A stretch of 64,000 nt of DNA from Chlorobium sp. Its GTDB lineage: Bacteria > Bacteroidota > Chlorobiia > Chlorobiales > Chlorobiaceae. A model generated the notes under the pieces. That model saw only the letters and a list, made by a program, of their open reading frames with translations. It ran no database searches and was not told where the DNA came from. The DNA is taken from the NCBI RefSeq assembly GCF_021740465.1, contig NZ_JAIOZR010000008.1, forward strand, positions 1 to 64,000. The letters are read 5' to 3'. This document shows positions 49,785-60,987 of this stretch, piece by piece. Numbering within the stretch: position 1 is the stretch's first letter; every line of letters starts with the position of its first letter. The translations under genes and the position numbers were made by a program.

Positions 49785-50840
49785 ATGGGCATGTCAACCA
49801 GACAACTCTCCTTTCTCGACCGCTATCTCACGCTCTGGATATTCCTCGCCATGGGTATCGGCGTGCTTTCCGGCTACCTCGTTCCAGGTACGGCAGCGTT
49901 CTGGAACACGTTTCAGTCGGGTACCACCAATATTCCCATCGCCATAGGGCTTATCGTCATGATGTATCCTCCCCTGGCCAAGGTGAAGTACGAGGAGCTG
50001 GGCGACGTTTTCCGCAACACGAGAGTGCTCGGACTTTCGCTCCTGCAGAACTGGGTGATCGGACCGGTGCTCATGTTCGTGCTTGCCGTGCTTTTTCTTT
50101 CCGATATGCCGCATTATATGGCCGGCCTCATCATGATCGGCCTTGCGCGCTGCATCGCCATGGTGATCGTCTGGAACGAGCTGGCAAAAGGCGATACGGA
50201 GTACGCTGCAGGTCTCGTTGCCTTCAACTCGGTCTTTCAGGTGCTTTTCTTCTCCGTCTACGCGTGGGTCTTCCTCACGGTGCTGCCCGGCTGGCTCGGC
50301 CTCTCGTCCTTCAGGGTCGATATCACCATCGCCGAAATCGCCTCGTCGGTCTTCATCTATCTCGGCGTACCCTTCATAGCGGGTTTTCTTACCCGGTTCT
50401 TCATGCTCCGCCTCAAAGGCAGGGAGTGGTACGAAACCGTTTTTGTGCCGCGGATCAGTCCGCTTACGCTGGTTGCGCTGCTCTTTACCATTGTGGTGAT
50501 GTTCTCGCTCAAAGGCGAGTATATCGTGAAAATTCCAATGGATGTCGTTCGCATCGCCATACCGCTTCTCTGCTACTTCGTCATCATGTTCCTCGTCTCG
50601 TTTTACATGGGCCGCAAGGTGGGTGCGGATTACTCGAAAACAGCCACGCTCTCCTTCACGGCGGCAAGCAACAACTTCGAGCTTGCCATAGCGGTTGCCG
50701 TGGCGGTGTTCGGCATCGATTCCGGAGAGGCGTTCGCTGCCGTGATCGGGCCGCTCGTGGAGGTTCCGGCGCTTATCGGCCTTGTGAATGTCTCCTTGTG
50801 GTTCAGGGAGAAATGGTTCGGCGAGGGAACTGAAGGCTGA
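49785..50840 (+). CDS. acr3: Arsenite efflux transporter, ACR3 family
   Basis: The 351-residue membrane carrier has ten hydrophobic helices and the essential cysteine in [17 protein letters not shown] (Cys 123). The [17 protein letters not shown] segment carries the conserved Asn/Glu. It exports arsenite using proton motive force. A strong GGAGG precedes the ATG at 49785. It closes the ars cluster; a possible terminator follows. Confidence 0.95.
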   Translation: MGMSTRQLSFLDRYLTLWIFLAMGIGVLSGYLVPGTAAFWNTFQSGTTNIPIAIGLIVMMYPPLAKVKYEELGDVFRNTRVLGLSLLQNWVIGPVLMFVLAVLFLSDMPHYMAGLIMIGLARCIAMVIVWNELAKGDTEYAAGLVAFNSVFQVLFFSVYAWVFLTVLPGWLGLSSFRVDITIAEIASSVFIYLGVPFIAGFLTRFFMLRLKGREWYETVFVPRISPLTLVALLFTIVVMFSLKGEYIVKIPMDVVRIAIPLLCYFVIMFLVSFYMGRKVGADYSKTATLSFTAASNNFELAIAVAVAVFGIDSGEAFAAVIGPLVEVPALIGLVNVSLWFREKWFGEGTEG

Positions 50841-50887
50841 ATCTCCTTCAGGAGATTTGATCGTTAATGGAAGCTTGCGGCTTTTTT
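50840..50887 (+). terminator. Possible intrinsic terminator after acr3
   Basis: Two small stems lie just after the acr3 stop: AATCTCC/GGAGATT with a 4-base loop, and AAGC/GCTT with a 5-base loop directly followed by six T residues at 50882-50887. The second stem is short, so efficiency is uncertain. Confidence 0.4.
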
Positions 50888-50999
50888 ATTATACTGTCAT
50901 TCGTCCGGTTTCTCCTTATGTTATCCTTGCGATAACTCTCGACCGTAATCTGCGGATACGATGGCCGGGCTTGTAACCGTTTAAAGAGCTGTAAATCTG

Positions 51000-51716
51000 A
51001 TGTCTACGGAAATTCTCAGGCTCGAGGGCATCCGCAGGGAGCTGGAACTGTCGCGCGATGTGCGCCAGACCATCATCCCGAACCTTTCAATGCAAATCAC
51101 GGCAGGGGAATTCGTTGCCATTACGGGGCCTTCGGGATCCGGCAAGTCCACGCTGCTCTACATCATGGGAGGGCTCGACAAACCCAGTTTCGGAAAGGTC
51201 TGGCTGGATGGAGAGGAGATCACCGAAAAGGAAGAAACCGCGATGACCCGCATACGGAACGAGAAAATAGGGTTCATCTATCAGTTTCATTTTCTCCTGC
51301 CCGAGTTCAACGCCGTGGAGAATGTGAGCATGCCGATGATGATCAACGGACGGTTCACCAAAAAGGAGATCCGGGCGCGGGCCATGATGCTGCTTGATAC
51401 CGTGGGTCTGGAGAACAAGTACACCAATAAACCCAGTCAGCTTTCAGGCGGTCAGCAGCAGCGTGTTGCCATTGCGCGGGCCCTTGCCAATGAGCCGAAG
51501 GTATTGCTTGGCGACGAGCCGACCGGTAACCTCGATTCGAAATCCGCGCGCAACGTCTATGAACTCTTCGATCGCCTCAACCGGGAACTGAACCAGACGG
51601 TGATTGTCGTTACGCACGACGATGAGCTTGCCAACCGCGCCGGGCGGAGAATCCATCTCGTTGACGGCATGATCGAGAGCGATAGCTTGCTGAAGAACGC
51701 GGCACTTTCCGTATAA
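51000..51716 (+). CDS. LolD/MacB-type ABC transporter ATP-binding protein
   Basis: The 238-residue ATPase has Walker [12 protein letters not shown], the Q-loop [20 protein letters not shown], the signature [15 protein letters not shown] and Walker [16 protein letters not shown]; the last is the hallmark of LolD and MacB ATPases. The permease partner is not in the window, so the substrate (outer-membrane lipoproteins or an exported compound) is undecided. cruA follows 30 bp later. Confidence 0.88.
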   Translation: MSTEILRLEGIRRELELSRDVRQTIIPNLSMQITAGEFVAITGPSGSGKSTLLYIMGGLDKPSFGKVWLDGEEITEKEETAMTRIRNEKIGFIYQFHFLLPEFNAVENVSMPMMINGRFTKKEIRARAMMLLDTVGLENKYTNKPSQLSGGQQQRVAIARALANEPKVLLGDEPTGNLDSKSARNVYELFDRLNRELNQTVIVVTHDDELANRAGRRIHLVDGMIESDSLLKNAALSV

Positions 51717-51746
51717 TGAGGCTGTAACCAAAATACCCTTCTCTCT

Positions 51747-53288
51747 ATGCCTTCCTCAGCCCTCCAACAGATACGTTACTCCTGTCCGCTCGTTTACGAG
51801 GCTTTCAGCTCTTTCTCCGATGGGGAGCGTCATCTGCAGCGTATCATGGAGCTTGACCGGTACTGGCAGGCTCCTTCGGGAACGTTTCCCCGTGTCGTCA
51901 TGCCCGGCTCGGAGCTTCCGGAGGGAGCGGCTGTAAGCGGGGAGTTTGATCTGATCTACGCGGGGGGCACCCTGAGCTTCCTGCATGCCGCGGTCATGGT
52001 TAAGCAGCATAATCGGAAGGTGCTGGTGTTCGATCGTCATTTTCCAGCCCAGTCTACGAGGGACTGGAATATTTCACGTGATGAACTGCTGCGGCTTGCC
52101 GGCAAGGGAGTGTACACCACGGCCGAGCTCGATTCGGTAATTGTACGCCGCTATACATCAGGGTGGGTGGAGTTCTACAAACCTGACGGGAGTCAGACAC
52201 GGCTCTCCATGCAGCACGTGCTCGACTGTGCCGTGGATGCCGACCGGTTACTCGGTATGGCCAAAGCACGGGTGCTTTCCGGGCAGGGGAACAGTGTGCT
52301 TGACGGCATGAGTTTTTCTGCCTGTTACCGGTTTTCCGATCATATTGTCGTCGAAGTCGAAGACCGTGGAGGCGCAAGGTTTTACTACCGGGCAAAAGTG
52401 CTTGTCGATGTCATGGGCATTCTTTCGCCCATTGCCCGCCAGCTCAACGACGGTCGTCCCCAGACGCATGTCTGCCCCACCGTGGGCACTATCGCCAGCG
52501 GTTTTGACAATGCCGACTTCGATACCGGAGAGATTCTGGCAAGTACCGGTCCGGCGGAAACCCTCGGCGGTGCGGGGCGCCAGCTTATCTGGGAGGGGTT
52601 TCCGGCTGAAGGTGAACGGTATATAACCTATCTGTTTTTTTACGACGAGGTCGATTCGGAAAATGACAAAACGCTGCTCGGTCTTTTCGAGACCTATTTC
52701 AGGAGACTGCCCGAGTACAAGCAGCCAGGCAGGAATTTCGTGATCCACCGCCCGGTCTACGGCATCATTCCTGCCTACTTTCATGACGGCATCAGCCGTA
52801 CCAGGGTTATTGCCGACGACCGTATCGTACTGTTCGGCGATGCAGCCTCGCTTGCCTCTCCCCTGACCTTCTGCGGCTTCGGTTCGATGGTGCGGAACCT
52901 GCAGCGGCTTACCGACGGGCTTGAGCAGGCGCTGTGTGATGATCTCCTCTCAAAAGAACATCTGGCCTCCGTCAGCGCCTACGAGCCGAATGTGGCTTCG
53001 ATGGCCAATCTCATGAAGTACATGTGCTTCAATGCGAAGACCGACGAACCGAATTTTGTCAACGACATGATGAACGAGGTCATGATTGTGCTCGACCAGC
53101 TTCCAGAGCGCTACCGTGAGGCCATGTTCCGTGACGAGTTGAAACTCGAAGAGCTGTTAACGGTCATGCTGAAGGTAGCCTTGCGATACCCGAAAATCAT
53201 ATACGCCACATGGGAGAAGCTCGGTATACAGGGATCGCTCGGTTTTCTGAAAAACCTTGCCGGCTGGGCGTTTTCATCGACGAAATGA
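51747..53288 (+). CDS. cruA: FAD-dependent lycopene cyclase, CruA type
   Basis: The 513-residue flavoprotein would cyclise lycopene to gamma-carotene, a precursor of chlorobactene in the light-harvesting and reaction-centre apparatus. It has the dinucleotide segment [16 protein letters not shown] near 68-83 and the CruA hallmark DWNISRDEL at 106-114. A second FAD region is [22 protein letters not shown]. The related CruB and CruP cannot be fully excluded by eye. The stop overlaps ligA by four bases (ATGA). Confidence 0.8.
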   Translation: MPSSALQQIRYSCPLVYEAFSSFSDGERHLQRIMELDRYWQAPSGTFPRVVMPGSELPEGAAVSGEFDLIYAGGTLSFLHAAVMVKQHNRKVLVFDRHFPAQSTRDWNISRDELLRLAGKGVYTTAELDSVIVRRYTSGWVEFYKPDGSQTRLSMQHVLDCAVDADRLLGMAKARVLSGQGNSVLDGMSFSACYRFSDHIVVEVEDRGGARFYYRAKVLVDVMGILSPIARQLNDGRPQTHVCPTVGTIASGFDNADFDTGEILASTGPAETLGGAGRQLIWEGFPAEGERYITYLFFYDEVDSENDKTLLGLFETYFRRLPEYKQPGRNFVIHRPVYGIIPAYFHDGISRTRVIADDRIVLFGDAASLASPLTFCGFGSMVRNLQRLTDGLEQALCDDLLSKEHLASVSAYEPNVASMANLMKYMCFNAKTDEPNFVNDMMNEVMIVLDQLPERYREAMFRDELKLEELLTVMLKVALRYPKIIYATWEKLGIQGSLGFLKNLAGWAFSSTK

Positions 53289-55318
53289 AAGAAGGAATGG
53301 AGAGAGACAAGGCCGCCGTCGAGATCGGGAGGCTTCGTACGGAGATTGAGCGCCATAACTATCTGTATTATGTGCGGGCAACGCCCGAAATATCCGATTA
53401 CGACTTCGACAAGCTGCTTGAGCGGCTCATTGAGCTGGAACGCGAGTTTCCTGATCTGTTGACACCCAATAGTCCCTCCCAGCGAGTCGGAGGGCAGATA
53501 ACCAGAGAGTTTCCGACGGTTCTCCACCGTGAGCCGATGCTCAGTCTGTCCAACACCTACTCTCTCGGAGATGTGGCCGATTTTTACGATCGGGTCAAAA
53601 AGCTGCTGTACGAGGAGGGTATCCAGAAGCAGGAGATGGTGGCCGAACTGAAGTTCGACGGTGTTGCCGTCAGCCTGATCTACCGTGACGGCCTGCTGGT
53701 TCAGGGTGCGACGAGGGGCGATGGCGTCAGGGGAGACGATATTACCGTCAATCTGAGAACCATTCCAACCATTCCGCTCCGCCTCGATGCCTCTTTTTCC
53801 CGTCAGCTTCAAGGCGATGACCGGGAGATCGAGGTTCGCGGAGAGGTGTTCATGCGCCGAGAGGATTTCGAAAACCTGAACGAGGGGCGACCCGATGAGG
53901 ATCGGTTTGCCAATCCCCGCAATGCCACAGCCGGCACCCTGAAGCTGCAGGACTCCGCCGAGGTAGCCCGTCGCCGGATGACCTTTGTGGCCTATTTTCT
54001 CAAAGGCATTGCCAATGAAAATATCCGGCATCTCGACCGGCTCAGGCTGCTTGAAAAGCTGGGCTTTTATACCGGCGGCCATTACCTGTTCTGCAGTGAA
54101 CTCAGAGATATCGAACGCTTTATAGGCGACTGGGAAAAAAAGCGCCATACGCTACCCTACGAAACCGACGGTGTGGTGTTGAAACTTGACGATGTAACTC
54201 TGTGGGACAGGCTCGGGGCTACATCAAAAAGTCCCCGCTGGGCAATCGCCTACAAATACCCTGCCCAGCAGGCGAAAACCGAGCTGCTCGGGGTACTCTT
54301 TCAGGTAGGCAGGCTCGGCACCATCACGCCGGTTGCGGAACTGAAGCCGGTCAAGCTTGCCGGGTCAACGGTATCCCGCTCCACCCTGCACAATTTCGAT
54401 GAAATCGATCGGCTTGGCGTACGTGTTCATGACCAGGTAGTCATTGAAAAGTCCGGAGAGGTGATTCCAAAGATCATCCGGGTCGCCCTGGAGGAGCGTT
54501 CGTTGTTCACCGAATCAATTGTCGTCCCGGAACGTTGCCCTTCCTGCGATACGCTCCTGGTGAAGCTGGAAGGCGAGGTGAGCTGGTACTGTCCGAACGA
54601 AGAGGAGTGTCCAGCGCAGATACGGGGAAGGGTTCTGCATTTCGCTTCGCGCAACGCCATGGATATCCAGTCGCTCGGCGTTGCACTGGTCGATCAGCTG
54701 GTCGGCAGGGGGCTCGTCAGGGATCCGGGTGATCTCTACACTCTGCAGGTATCGCAGCTCGAAGGGCTGGAACGCATGGGCACAAAATCGGCCCTGAACC
54801 TCATGCGTGCGCTCGATGAAAGTCGCAGCCGCAGTTATGAACGGCTGCTTTACGCACTCGGTATCCGCCATGTCGGCCAGGCTACCGCTCGGGAACTTGC
54901 AAGGGCATATCCCCGGCTCGGATTGCTCCGGGAGGCCGATGAAGAGGAGCTTTCCTCGGTACCGGATATCGGCCCTGTTGTCGCCCGCAGCATTATCGAC
55001 TATTTCCTCAAGCCCTCGACGCAGGTTCTTGTCAGGAAGTTGCAGGAGGCCGGTCTTCCGTTCAGGGCTGCCGAACCTCAAGAGCTGGTAAACCGGAATT
55101 TCGAGGGAATGACGGTTGTCTTTACCGGAGAGCTCGAGAGGTACGGCCGAAGCAAGGCCTCGGGACTCGTGATGGCGCGGGGAGGAAAGGTTGTCAATTC
55201 GGTTAGCCGGAACACCACTCTTGTTGTGACGGGAAAGGATGCCGGCAGCAAGCTCGAAAAAGCGCTTAAACTTGGCGTGAGGGTTGTCAGTGAGGAGGAA
55301 TTTGCTTCAATGCTTTAG
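53285..55318 (+). CDS. ligA: NAD+-dependent DNA ligase
   Basis: The 677-residue enzyme seals nicks during replication and repair. The adenylated lysine (Lys 123) sits in [26 protein letters not shown], a Cys4 zinc finger (CPSC...[10 protein letters not shown]), HhH repeats ([16 protein letters not shown]) and a C-terminal BRCT domain follow. The start is ambiguous between 53285 (ATGA overlap with cruA, chosen) and 53297 just after a GAAGGA; either gives a full enzyme. Confidence 0.95.
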   Translation: MKEGMERDKAAVEIGRLRTEIERHNYLYYVRATPEISDYDFDKLLERLIELEREFPDLLTPNSPSQRVGGQITREFPTVLHREPMLSLSNTYSLGDVADFYDRVKKLLYEEGIQKQEMVAELKFDGVAVSLIYRDGLLVQGATRGDGVRGDDITVNLRTIPTIPLRLDASFSRQLQGDDREIEVRGEVFMRREDFENLNEGRPDEDRFANPRNATAGTLKLQDSAEVARRRMTFVAYFLKGIANENIRHLDRLRLLEKLGFYTGGHYLFCSELRDIERFIGDWEKKRHTLPYETDGVVLKLDDVTLWDRLGATSKSPRWAIAYKYPAQQAKTELLGVLFQVGRLGTITPVAELKPVKLAGSTVSRSTLHNFDEIDRLGVRVHDQVVIEKSGEVIPKIIRVALEERSLFTESIVVPERCPSCDTLLVKLEGEVSWYCPNEEECPAQIRGRVLHFASRNAMDIQSLGVALVDQLVGRGLVRDPGDLYTLQVSQLEGLERMGTKSALNLMRALDESRSRSYERLLYALGIRHVGQATARELARAYPRLGLLREADEEELSSVPDIGPVVARSIIDYFLKPSTQVLVRKLQEAGLPFRAAEPQELVNRNFEGMTVVFTGELERYGRSKASGLVMARGGKVVNSVSRNTTLVVTGKDAGSKLEKALKLGVRVVSEEEFASML

Positions 55319-55330
55319 ACAATTGCCGTT

Positions 55331-55978
55331 ATGAATCCCCATTACAGGGTGGCTATTTTTGGATCGGCGAGAATCAGGGAGGGCGACCGGGACTATCAGG
55401 ATGTGTTCCGTATCGCCCGGGGCCTTGCCGCAGCCGGTTTCGACATCGTCACGGGCGGCGGACCCGGCCTCATGCAGGCCGCCAATTCCGGCTCGAAAGC
55501 CGCACAGTCGGAAACCCGTTCTATAGGTCTGAACATCAAGCTGCCAAGGGAACAGGATCCGAACCCCTTCCTCGACATCAAGCAGGAATTTCCGATTTTC
55601 AGCAGCCGTCTCGATACCTTCATGCAGCTATCCGATGCGGTTGTCGTCGCCCCGGGAGGGATCGGCACCCTTCTGGAACTGTTTTACGCATGGCAGCTTG
55701 TGCAGGTCGAGCATATCTGCGATACGCCCATAATCCTTTACGGCGAAATCTGGACAAACCTGCTGGTCTGGCTGGAAACCGAGGTGCTCGAGAGAGGGCT
55801 TTTCAGCAGAAAGGAGATGCACATGATTTTTCACGCGACGGAACCGGAGCTGGTTGTTGATCTCGTCCGGAAAATCCATGCGGATCGCCTGAAAGAGGCT
55901 CACGCCTGCAAGAATTTTTCGAAATACAGAGTCGAATTGCGGTCATCCGACCGAACCGAAAATATTTCCCCTTTGTGA
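55331..55978 (+). CDS. LOG family protein (lysine-decarboxylase-like fold)
   Basis: This 215-residue protein has the [13 protein letters not shown] and [16 protein letters not shown] motifs of the LOG/TIGR00725-00730 superfamily. LOG proteins are phosphoribohydrolases for cytokinin nucleotides or other nucleoside 5'-monophosphates. The bacterial substrate is unknown. It starts 12 bp after ligA, and its stop overlaps the GTG of the VanZ gene. Confidence 0.88.
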   Translation: MNPHYRVAIFGSARIREGDRDYQDVFRIARGLAAAGFDIVTGGGPGLMQAANSGSKAAQSETRSIGLNIKLPREQDPNPFLDIKQEFPIFSSRLDTFMQLSDAVVVAPGGIGTLLELFYAWQLVQVEHICDTPIILYGEIWTNLLVWLETEVLERGLFSRKEMHMIFHATEPELVVDLVRKIHADRLKEAHACKNFSKYRVELRSSDRTENISPL

Positions 55979-56355
55979 AAAACATCAAGAGGTTTCTGAC
56001 TATCGAAGGGCGGCTGCTGCTTGTTATCTGTATCGTACTGATAAGCAGGCTCGCTGTTCTGCCGTCGTCGTCCGTCAATACTGCGGCGTTTTCCGATAAG
56101 GTGCTGCATTTTCTGGCATTTTATCTGCTTTCCCTGCTTGTGGATTTCGCCTTTCCAAAAACGTCGTTCAATGCATTCAAGATCGTGTTTCTTCTTGGGT
56201 ACGGCATTGCCATCGAGCTCGTCCAGTCATTTTTTCCCTATCGAAGCTGCTCGTTTGCCGATATCGTCGCAGACAGCGCCGGCATAGCGGTTTATCTGTT
56301 TTCGATACCGCTGCTCAAGCGCATTCCGTTCATTCGTGAACGCTGGTCTCTGTGA
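55975..56355 (+). CDS. VanZ-like membrane protein
   Basis: The 126-residue protein has four short hydrophobic segments and the VanZ pattern: [51 protein letters not shown]. It is often annotated as VanZ, but outside Enterococcus its role is unknown. The start GTG at 55975 overlaps the LOG stop by four bases (GTGA). Confidence 0.85.
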   Translation: MKNIKRFLTIEGRLLLVICIVLISRLAVLPSSSVNTAAFSDKVLHFLAFYLLSLLVDFAFPKTSFNAFKIVFLLGYGIAIELVQSFFPYRSCSFADIVADSAGIAVYLFSIPLLKRIPFIRERWSL

Positions 56356-56380
56356 TGCTGACCGGAAGGCAGCCTGAGGC

Positions 56381-57106
56381 TTATTTGGAGGCTATGTAGA
56401 GGATAGAGGTTTCGAAAGTCATTGGGAAATATTCCGCGCTTCGGAACCCGTTTTTTTTCAGGACAGCCGTGAAGGCTTCAGTCTGCGGAAACTGTTCGAC
56501 AGAGTGGGGGAGATAGTCGTAGGCAAAGGTCGATTTACTGAACAGTGCCGCAATTTTCGGAAGCACTTTCTTGAAATAAATCAGGTAGAGCTTCTTTACA
56601 AGGTTATTACGGGGAATCATCGGTTCGATGATGAACGCATGACCGCCGGGTTTGAGCACCCGGTGGAACTCTCGCATGCCCTGTTCGAGATTTTCGAAAT
56701 TTCTCACGCCGAAACCGGCGCTGACTACATCGAAGCTTGCCGTTTCGAACGGGAGTTTTTCGGCATAACCCTCATGGAAGGTGATGTCGGGATATTTCCT
56801 GCGGGCAATGACGAGCATTTCCGGAGAGAGGTCGAGAGCGGTGACTTTCGCTCCGGGGATTTTCGCCATGGATGCGGCAAGATCGCCGGTGCCTGTTGCA
56901 ACATCGAGAATCCGGGGCGCAGGGTTGCCTGCAAGCAGCTTTTTTGCCCTTGCGGTTGTCGTAGCTCTCCAGTAATTGTCAATTCCGAGGCTCAGCAGAT
57001 GGTTGAGAAAATCGTACGTCGGGGCAACCTCGTCGAACATGGTGCGGATCGAAGTTCGCGACTTTGTCTTGTTCAGCGATTTTGCTGTCTCTTTAGGTTG
57101 GCTCAT
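56381..57106 (-). CDS. menG: Demethylmenaquinone methyltransferase
   Basis: The 241-residue SAM-dependent enzyme methylates demethylmenaquinone in the last step of menaquinone synthesis (MenG/UbiE). It has [16 protein letters not shown], the SAM motif [12 protein letters not shown], and [25 protein letters not shown]. It completes the route with the menF-E cluster at 28397-35674; menA was not seen in the window. It lies 11 bp after hisI on the minus strand. Confidence 0.95.
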   Translation of the reverse strand: MSQPKETAKSLNKTKSRTSIRTMFDEVAPTYDFLNHLLSLGIDNYWRATTTARAKKLLAGNPAPRILDVATGTGDLAASMAKIPGAKVTALDLSPEMLVIARRKYPDITFHEGYAEKLPFETASFDVVSAGFGVRNFENLEQGMREFHRVLKPGGHAFIIEPMIPRNNLVKKLYLIYFKKVLPKIAALFSKSTFAYDYLPHSVEQFPQTEAFTAVLKKNGFRSAEYFPMTFETSILYIASK

Positions 57107-57117
57107 TGATTGTTCTT

Positions 57118-57537
57118 TCAGCTTTTTTTGCCGTAAACTTCTTCGGGATCGAACATGAGCGTATCGCAGATCTCCATCGTAAGGTCATCTTTTGTCCGCC
57201 GGTAGAAACAGGAGTGGTATCCTACATGGCAGGCTCCTCCCTTCTGAGAAACCTTGAGCAGAAGGGTATCGCCGTCGCAGTCGATAAGGATATCATGAAC
57301 CTCCTGCATGTTTCCGGACGATTCACCCTTGAGCCACAGTTTCTGGCGGCTTCGGCTCCAGTAACAGGCCTTTTTTCTTTCCAGGGTCATTTCAAGGCTT
57401 TCACGGTTCATCCAGGCCATCATCAGGACTTTTCCGGTTTCGTGATCCTGCACAATCGCCGGCACAAGCCCCTTCTCATCGAATTTGACGGTTTCGAGAA
57501 AGCTTTTCTGCAGGTCTTGATTCTCGCTCATCAGCAT
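57118..57537 (-). CDS. hisI: Phosphoribosyl-AMP cyclohydrolase
   Basis: This 139-residue zinc enzyme opens the purine ring of PR-AMP in histidine synthesis. It has [20 protein letters not shown], the [18 protein letters not shown] motif, and [25 protein letters not shown] with the zinc cysteines. It is a stand-alone HisI without the HisE domain. Two ATGs (57537 and 57531) are possible starts. Confidence 0.96.
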   Translation of the reverse strand: MLMSENQDLQKSFLETVKFDEKGLVPAIVQDHETGKVLMMAWMNRESLEMTLERKKACYWSRSRQKLWLKGESSGNMQEVHDILIDCDGDTLLLKVSQKGGACHVGYHSCFYRRTKDDLTMEICDTLMFDPEEVYGKKS

Positions 57538-57697
57538 GTAATGATTAAGTATTTTTTATTGAGCCATCCAGGAACCCTGAATATTTATCAAAAACGTTTT
57601 TAAAGATTCATAAAATAATGGAAAAACCAAGGTTGGAATAGAGAAAAAGTTCAAAACATGTAACTTCCAAAAGCCAAATCCATAATGTCACAAGACT

Positions 57698-58783
57698 ATG
57701 CAGACCCTACAGAAACTCCTTCCGAAATATACTATCGCTCTTGCCGTTGTTTTTCTTGTTACCGTAGCCTATCTCATAACCCGGGGCAATACCGTCGATG
57801 TTGAAGCTGTAGAGGTTACCCATGCCGAACTGGTTCAGGCCGTCTACGCTACGGGCTTTGTCGAGGCGGATGCCGTGGCCAATCTGAGTGCCGAGCTTTC
57901 GGGAACGGTCAGTTCGGTCGGTGCTCTCGAAGGGGAGCGGGTTGTTGCCGGTCAGACGATCATCGCATTTGAAACCCTCCAGCCGGGACTTGCCGTTCGC
58001 GAAGCAAGAGCGGCTTATGAGGAACAGCTTGCCCTTTTCGGTGAACGAAAGCTCAACAACACGAGAATCAGCAATCTTTTCGGCGAAGGTGCGGTATCCC
58101 GCAAGGACCTTGACGATGCCCGGAAAACCCTGAGGCAGGCCGAAGAGTTGCTCGAGCAGAAAAAAATGCGTCTGCAAATCAGGGAGGATGATCTGAAAAA
58201 ACTGACGGTAACGGCGCCATTCAGCGGTATACTCGCTCTGCAGAATGTCAGGGAAGGCGATTATGTAACGGCCAATACCCTCGTCGCAAGGGTAATCGAT
58301 ACGACAGGCTATGTGGTCAATGTCGAAGTGGATGAACTTGATGTGCCGCGTATCCGAACCGGGCAGAAAGCGGCGATTGTGCTTGATGCCATGCCTGACC
58401 GTCGTTTTGAGGCCGTAGTCTCCAGGGTTGTGCCCCAGACCGATATCGTTACCAAAACCTCGAAGGTCTATCTGCGTTTTTCAGGAGCGGTCAACGGCAT
58501 CCAGGCGGGAATGACGGCAACTGCCAACATCATCTACAACAGGAAGCCCCGAACACTGCTGGTAAGAAAAAGTTCGGTATTCGATGAAAATCATGTCAGT
58601 TATGTCTGGAAAATCGAGAACGGCGAGCTGAAAAAACAGCCGATTAAAACAGGTGCCGGCGATCTTGCCTTTGTCGAGGTTCTCGAAGGTCTCAGAAAAG
58701 GCGACAAGGTTGTTTCTGTTCCCGAGGAGCGGTTCCGCGATGGCATGGATGCGCGAGTTGTCAGAAGTAATGAAAGGCTCTGA
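57698..58783 (+). CDS. RND-type efflux periplasmic adaptor (HlyD/MFP family)
   Basis: The 361-residue protein has an N-terminal membrane anchor (YTIALAVVFLVTVAYLI) and a lipoyl/barrel-sandwich region (ANLSAELSGTVSSVGALEGERVVAGQTI). A short coiled-coil hairpin (AREARAAYEEQLALFGER ... LEEQKKMRLQ) and beta-barrel domains follow. It would bridge an inner-membrane pump to an outer-membrane channel, but no RND or ABC pump gene follows here. It stops one base before the ferrochelatase-like gene starts. Confidence 0.88.
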   Translation: MQTLQKLLPKYTIALAVVFLVTVAYLITRGNTVDVEAVEVTHAELVQAVYATGFVEADAVANLSAELSGTVSSVGALEGERVVAGQTIIAFETLQPGLAVREARAAYEEQLALFGERKLNNTRISNLFGEGAVSRKDLDDARKTLRQAEELLEQKKMRLQIREDDLKKLTVTAPFSGILALQNVREGDYVTANTLVARVIDTTGYVVNVEVDELDVPRIRTGQKAAIVLDAMPDRRFEAVVSRVVPQTDIVTKTSKVYLRFSGAVNGIQAGMTATANIIYNRKPRTLLVRKSSVFDENHVSYVWKIENGELKKQPIKTGAGDLAFVEVLEGLRKGDKVVSVPEERFRDGMDARVVRSNERL

Positions 58784-59815
58784 ATGCAGGATCACGGTAT
58801 GGAGGAACCTCAAAAAATAGCAGTTATTCTCGCAGCTCACGGTGAGGCTGAAAGTGCGGGTTTCAGGGAAAATTACCGTGTCAGTCGCCGTACACTTGCT
58901 CATGCCTCAACGGTCATGGCCGTGCCCCCTCTCCTGCAGACCGGGATTTCGCTGCTTTCCACTCTGAAAAAAAAGGTGCGACCTGCGGCAAACGGCTCGC
59001 CCCATAACCGGATTACCCGTCAGCAGGCGGAACTCCTGCAGCGCTATCTTGACGCATCTTCCATCAACAGCGGGGTATCCTTTGATGTTCATGCGGCTTT
59101 TTCTGCTTCCGATCCAGCCGTAGAAGATGTTATCGACGCAACGTTGCACTACGATGCCCGTATTCTCGTTTCCATGTCGCCTGTCGATAACGAGCTGACC
59201 TGCGGACAGCTCTGCCGCTATCTTGCAGGGAAGCTGACGGCGGATGATCTGAGCCGGGTAAAGGTGATCAGCCGCTTCTGGTGCGATCCGCTGCTTTATG
59301 GGCTCTGTACCGGCCATATCGTTGCCGCGAGTGCCTCTTACGGGTTGCAGCGCAGCGAGGCCAATATCCTTCTTCTGCTCTTTCACGGTACGCTTGTCAG
59401 CGACAGCAAGGGCGAGCCACCCCGATTCCGTACCGGCCACCATGAAACCGCCCATTTTGCTCAGCAGCTGACCTCCGCAATGGAAAAGGACGCAACGCAT
59501 CCCTGGGGTCGGGTTATGAGTGCCTATCTCAATCACGATGTCGGGGGAGAGTGGACCAAACCCTCTTTCGAAGAGGTCGCAGGGCAGCTTCGCCGTTCCG
59601 GTGCCGCCAATGTCGCCCTGTTCGCCGCAGGATATTTTGCGGACGGCAATGAAACCCTGCACCGCGCGGAGGAGTTGCTTCGCGTGACCGCTTCCTCCTC
59701 TTCGGTGCGAACCATACCCTGCCTGAACGCATCACCGCTCTTTACCCGTTACCTTGGAGAGCGAATTGCCGGAGCGGTATCGCAGCTTCTCTGTCGTCCG
59801 TTTCCACAAGCGTAG
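58784..59815 (+). CDS. Ferrochelatase-like protein (divergent HemH)
   Basis: The 343-residue protein follows the ferrochelatase layout. It has an N-terminal ILAAHGE, the second-half LLFHGTLVSDSKG (His 201 at the position of the metal-binding HG of the usual SAHGLP), VGGEWTKPSFEEV (compare VGPxxWLxP) and FADGNETLHRAEE (Glu 290 at the usual catalytic Glu). Many flanking residues differ from canonical HemH, including loss of the HGLP proline. It could insert Fe2+ or another metal, or be a CbiX/CbiK relative. The start is the ATG at 58784. Confidence 0.7.
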   Translation: MQDHGMEEPQKIAVILAAHGEAESAGFRENYRVSRRTLAHASTVMAVPPLLQTGISLLSTLKKKVRPAANGSPHNRITRQQAELLQRYLDASSINSGVSFDVHAAFSASDPAVEDVIDATLHYDARILVSMSPVDNELTCGQLCRYLAGKLTADDLSRVKVISRFWCDPLLYGLCTGHIVAASASYGLQRSEANILLLLFHGTLVSDSKGEPPRFRTGHHETAHFAQQLTSAMEKDATHPWGRVMSAYLNHDVGGEWTKPSFEEVAGQLRRSGAANVALFAAGYFADGNETLHRAEELLRVTASSSSVRTIPCLNASPLFTRYLGERIAGAVSQLLCRPFPQA

Positions 59816-59952
59816 TGCGTTTCATGCAGGGGATACGATTACCTTTCCCGTGGAGATCGGAAGCCTCTGTCGCATCGTGCGCATTTTCGGCACGTTCATC
59901 ACCGCTTCGCTTGGCAGAAGTGACCGGTCATCCCGGCAGATAAAGGGTTATC

Positions 59953-60882
59953 TTGTTCATCGAACTATTTTACACCGTGCAGAACCTCATTCTTCTTTTT
60001 GTCTGTTTTCTTGCCGGGGTCCTGCTGCGGAGCCTGAAATGGCTTCCATCGGAAACTCCGGCGGTGCTGAACGGTTTTATTATCCATATCTCCCTTCCCG
60101 CGCTTGCCCTGCTCTATCTTCACGATCTGGAGCTCACGGCAGGAGTGTTTCTGCTGGCAGCCATACCGTGGATTCATTTCTGCCTTGCGCTCGTGATTTT
60201 TCCGCTGCTCGGCAGATTGCTGAAACTTTCCCGGATGACAGTAGGCGCGCTTATTCTTACCGGAGGTCTCGGCAACACCTCCTTTGTCGGTTTGCCGATG
60301 ATCGAAGCCTATTTCGGCAAGCAGGCTCTGGTACACGGTATTGTCGTCGATCAGCTCGGCTCCTTTATGGTGCTTTCGACACTTGGCATAGTCACTGCCG
60401 GTTTCTACTCGAACGGAAAGCCTTCGGCAAGGGTGATCCTGCAGAAAATTCTTGCGTTTCCGCCCTTTCTTTCCATGGTGGCGGCGGTTCTCCTGATGCC
60501 GTTCGATTATCCGGAATGGTTCAGCCTTCTGCTCGGAAGACTGGGGGACACCCTCGCTCCGCTCGCCCTGCTCTCCGTAGGTTACCAACTGCACCCAGGG
60601 CATCTTTCAGGCAATATCCGCAACCTCACCCTTGGCCTGTCATTCAAACTGCTTGTGGCTCCTTTGCTGCTCAGTCTACTCTATCTGGGCATTTTCGGCC
60701 TGTCGGGCCTGCCGGTAAGAGTCACGCTGTTCGAAGCTGCCATGCCTCCCATGATCACGGCAGGTATCATTGCCGCCGAACACGGCATCAACCCGTCTCT
60801 TTCTTCGATGATGGTTGCCCTTGGCATCCTTGTTTCCTTCTTTACGCTTGCTTTCTGGAGTTTTCTTTTGGGAGGCGTTTAG
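59953..60882 (+). CDS. AEC (auxin efflux carrier) family permease
   Basis: The 309-residue membrane protein has about ten helices and the AEC family features: an N-terminal ILLFVCFLAGVLLRSLKWL, GGLGNTSFVGLPMIEAYFG, and the C-terminal EAAMPPMITAGIIAAEHG. Bacterial members transport organic acids such as malate; this substrate is unknown. The TTG at 59953 is used with AAAGGG seven bases upstream; no ATG fits the first helix. Confidence 0.88.
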   Translation: MFIELFYTVQNLILLFVCFLAGVLLRSLKWLPSETPAVLNGFIIHISLPALALLYLHDLELTAGVFLLAAIPWIHFCLALVIFPLLGRLLKLSRMTVGALILTGGLGNTSFVGLPMIEAYFGKQALVHGIVVDQLGSFMVLSTLGIVTAGFYSNGKPSARVILQKILAFPPFLSMVAAVLLMPFDYPEWFSLLLGRLGDTLAPLALLSVGYQLHPGHLSGNIRNLTLGLSFKLLVAPLLLSLLYLGIFGLSGLPVRVTLFEAAMPPMITAGIIAAEHGINPSLSSMMVALGILVSFFTLAFWSFLLGGV

Positions 60883-60987
60883 CCGTTTCCGGGGTCGTGA
60901 AATGGTTAATGCTCTTCCTGCGTTCTTGTTTGTGGTTCCGTTTGCTATAGGGAACAAGCTTGAGGCAGGGAACAACTATAATTGAGC

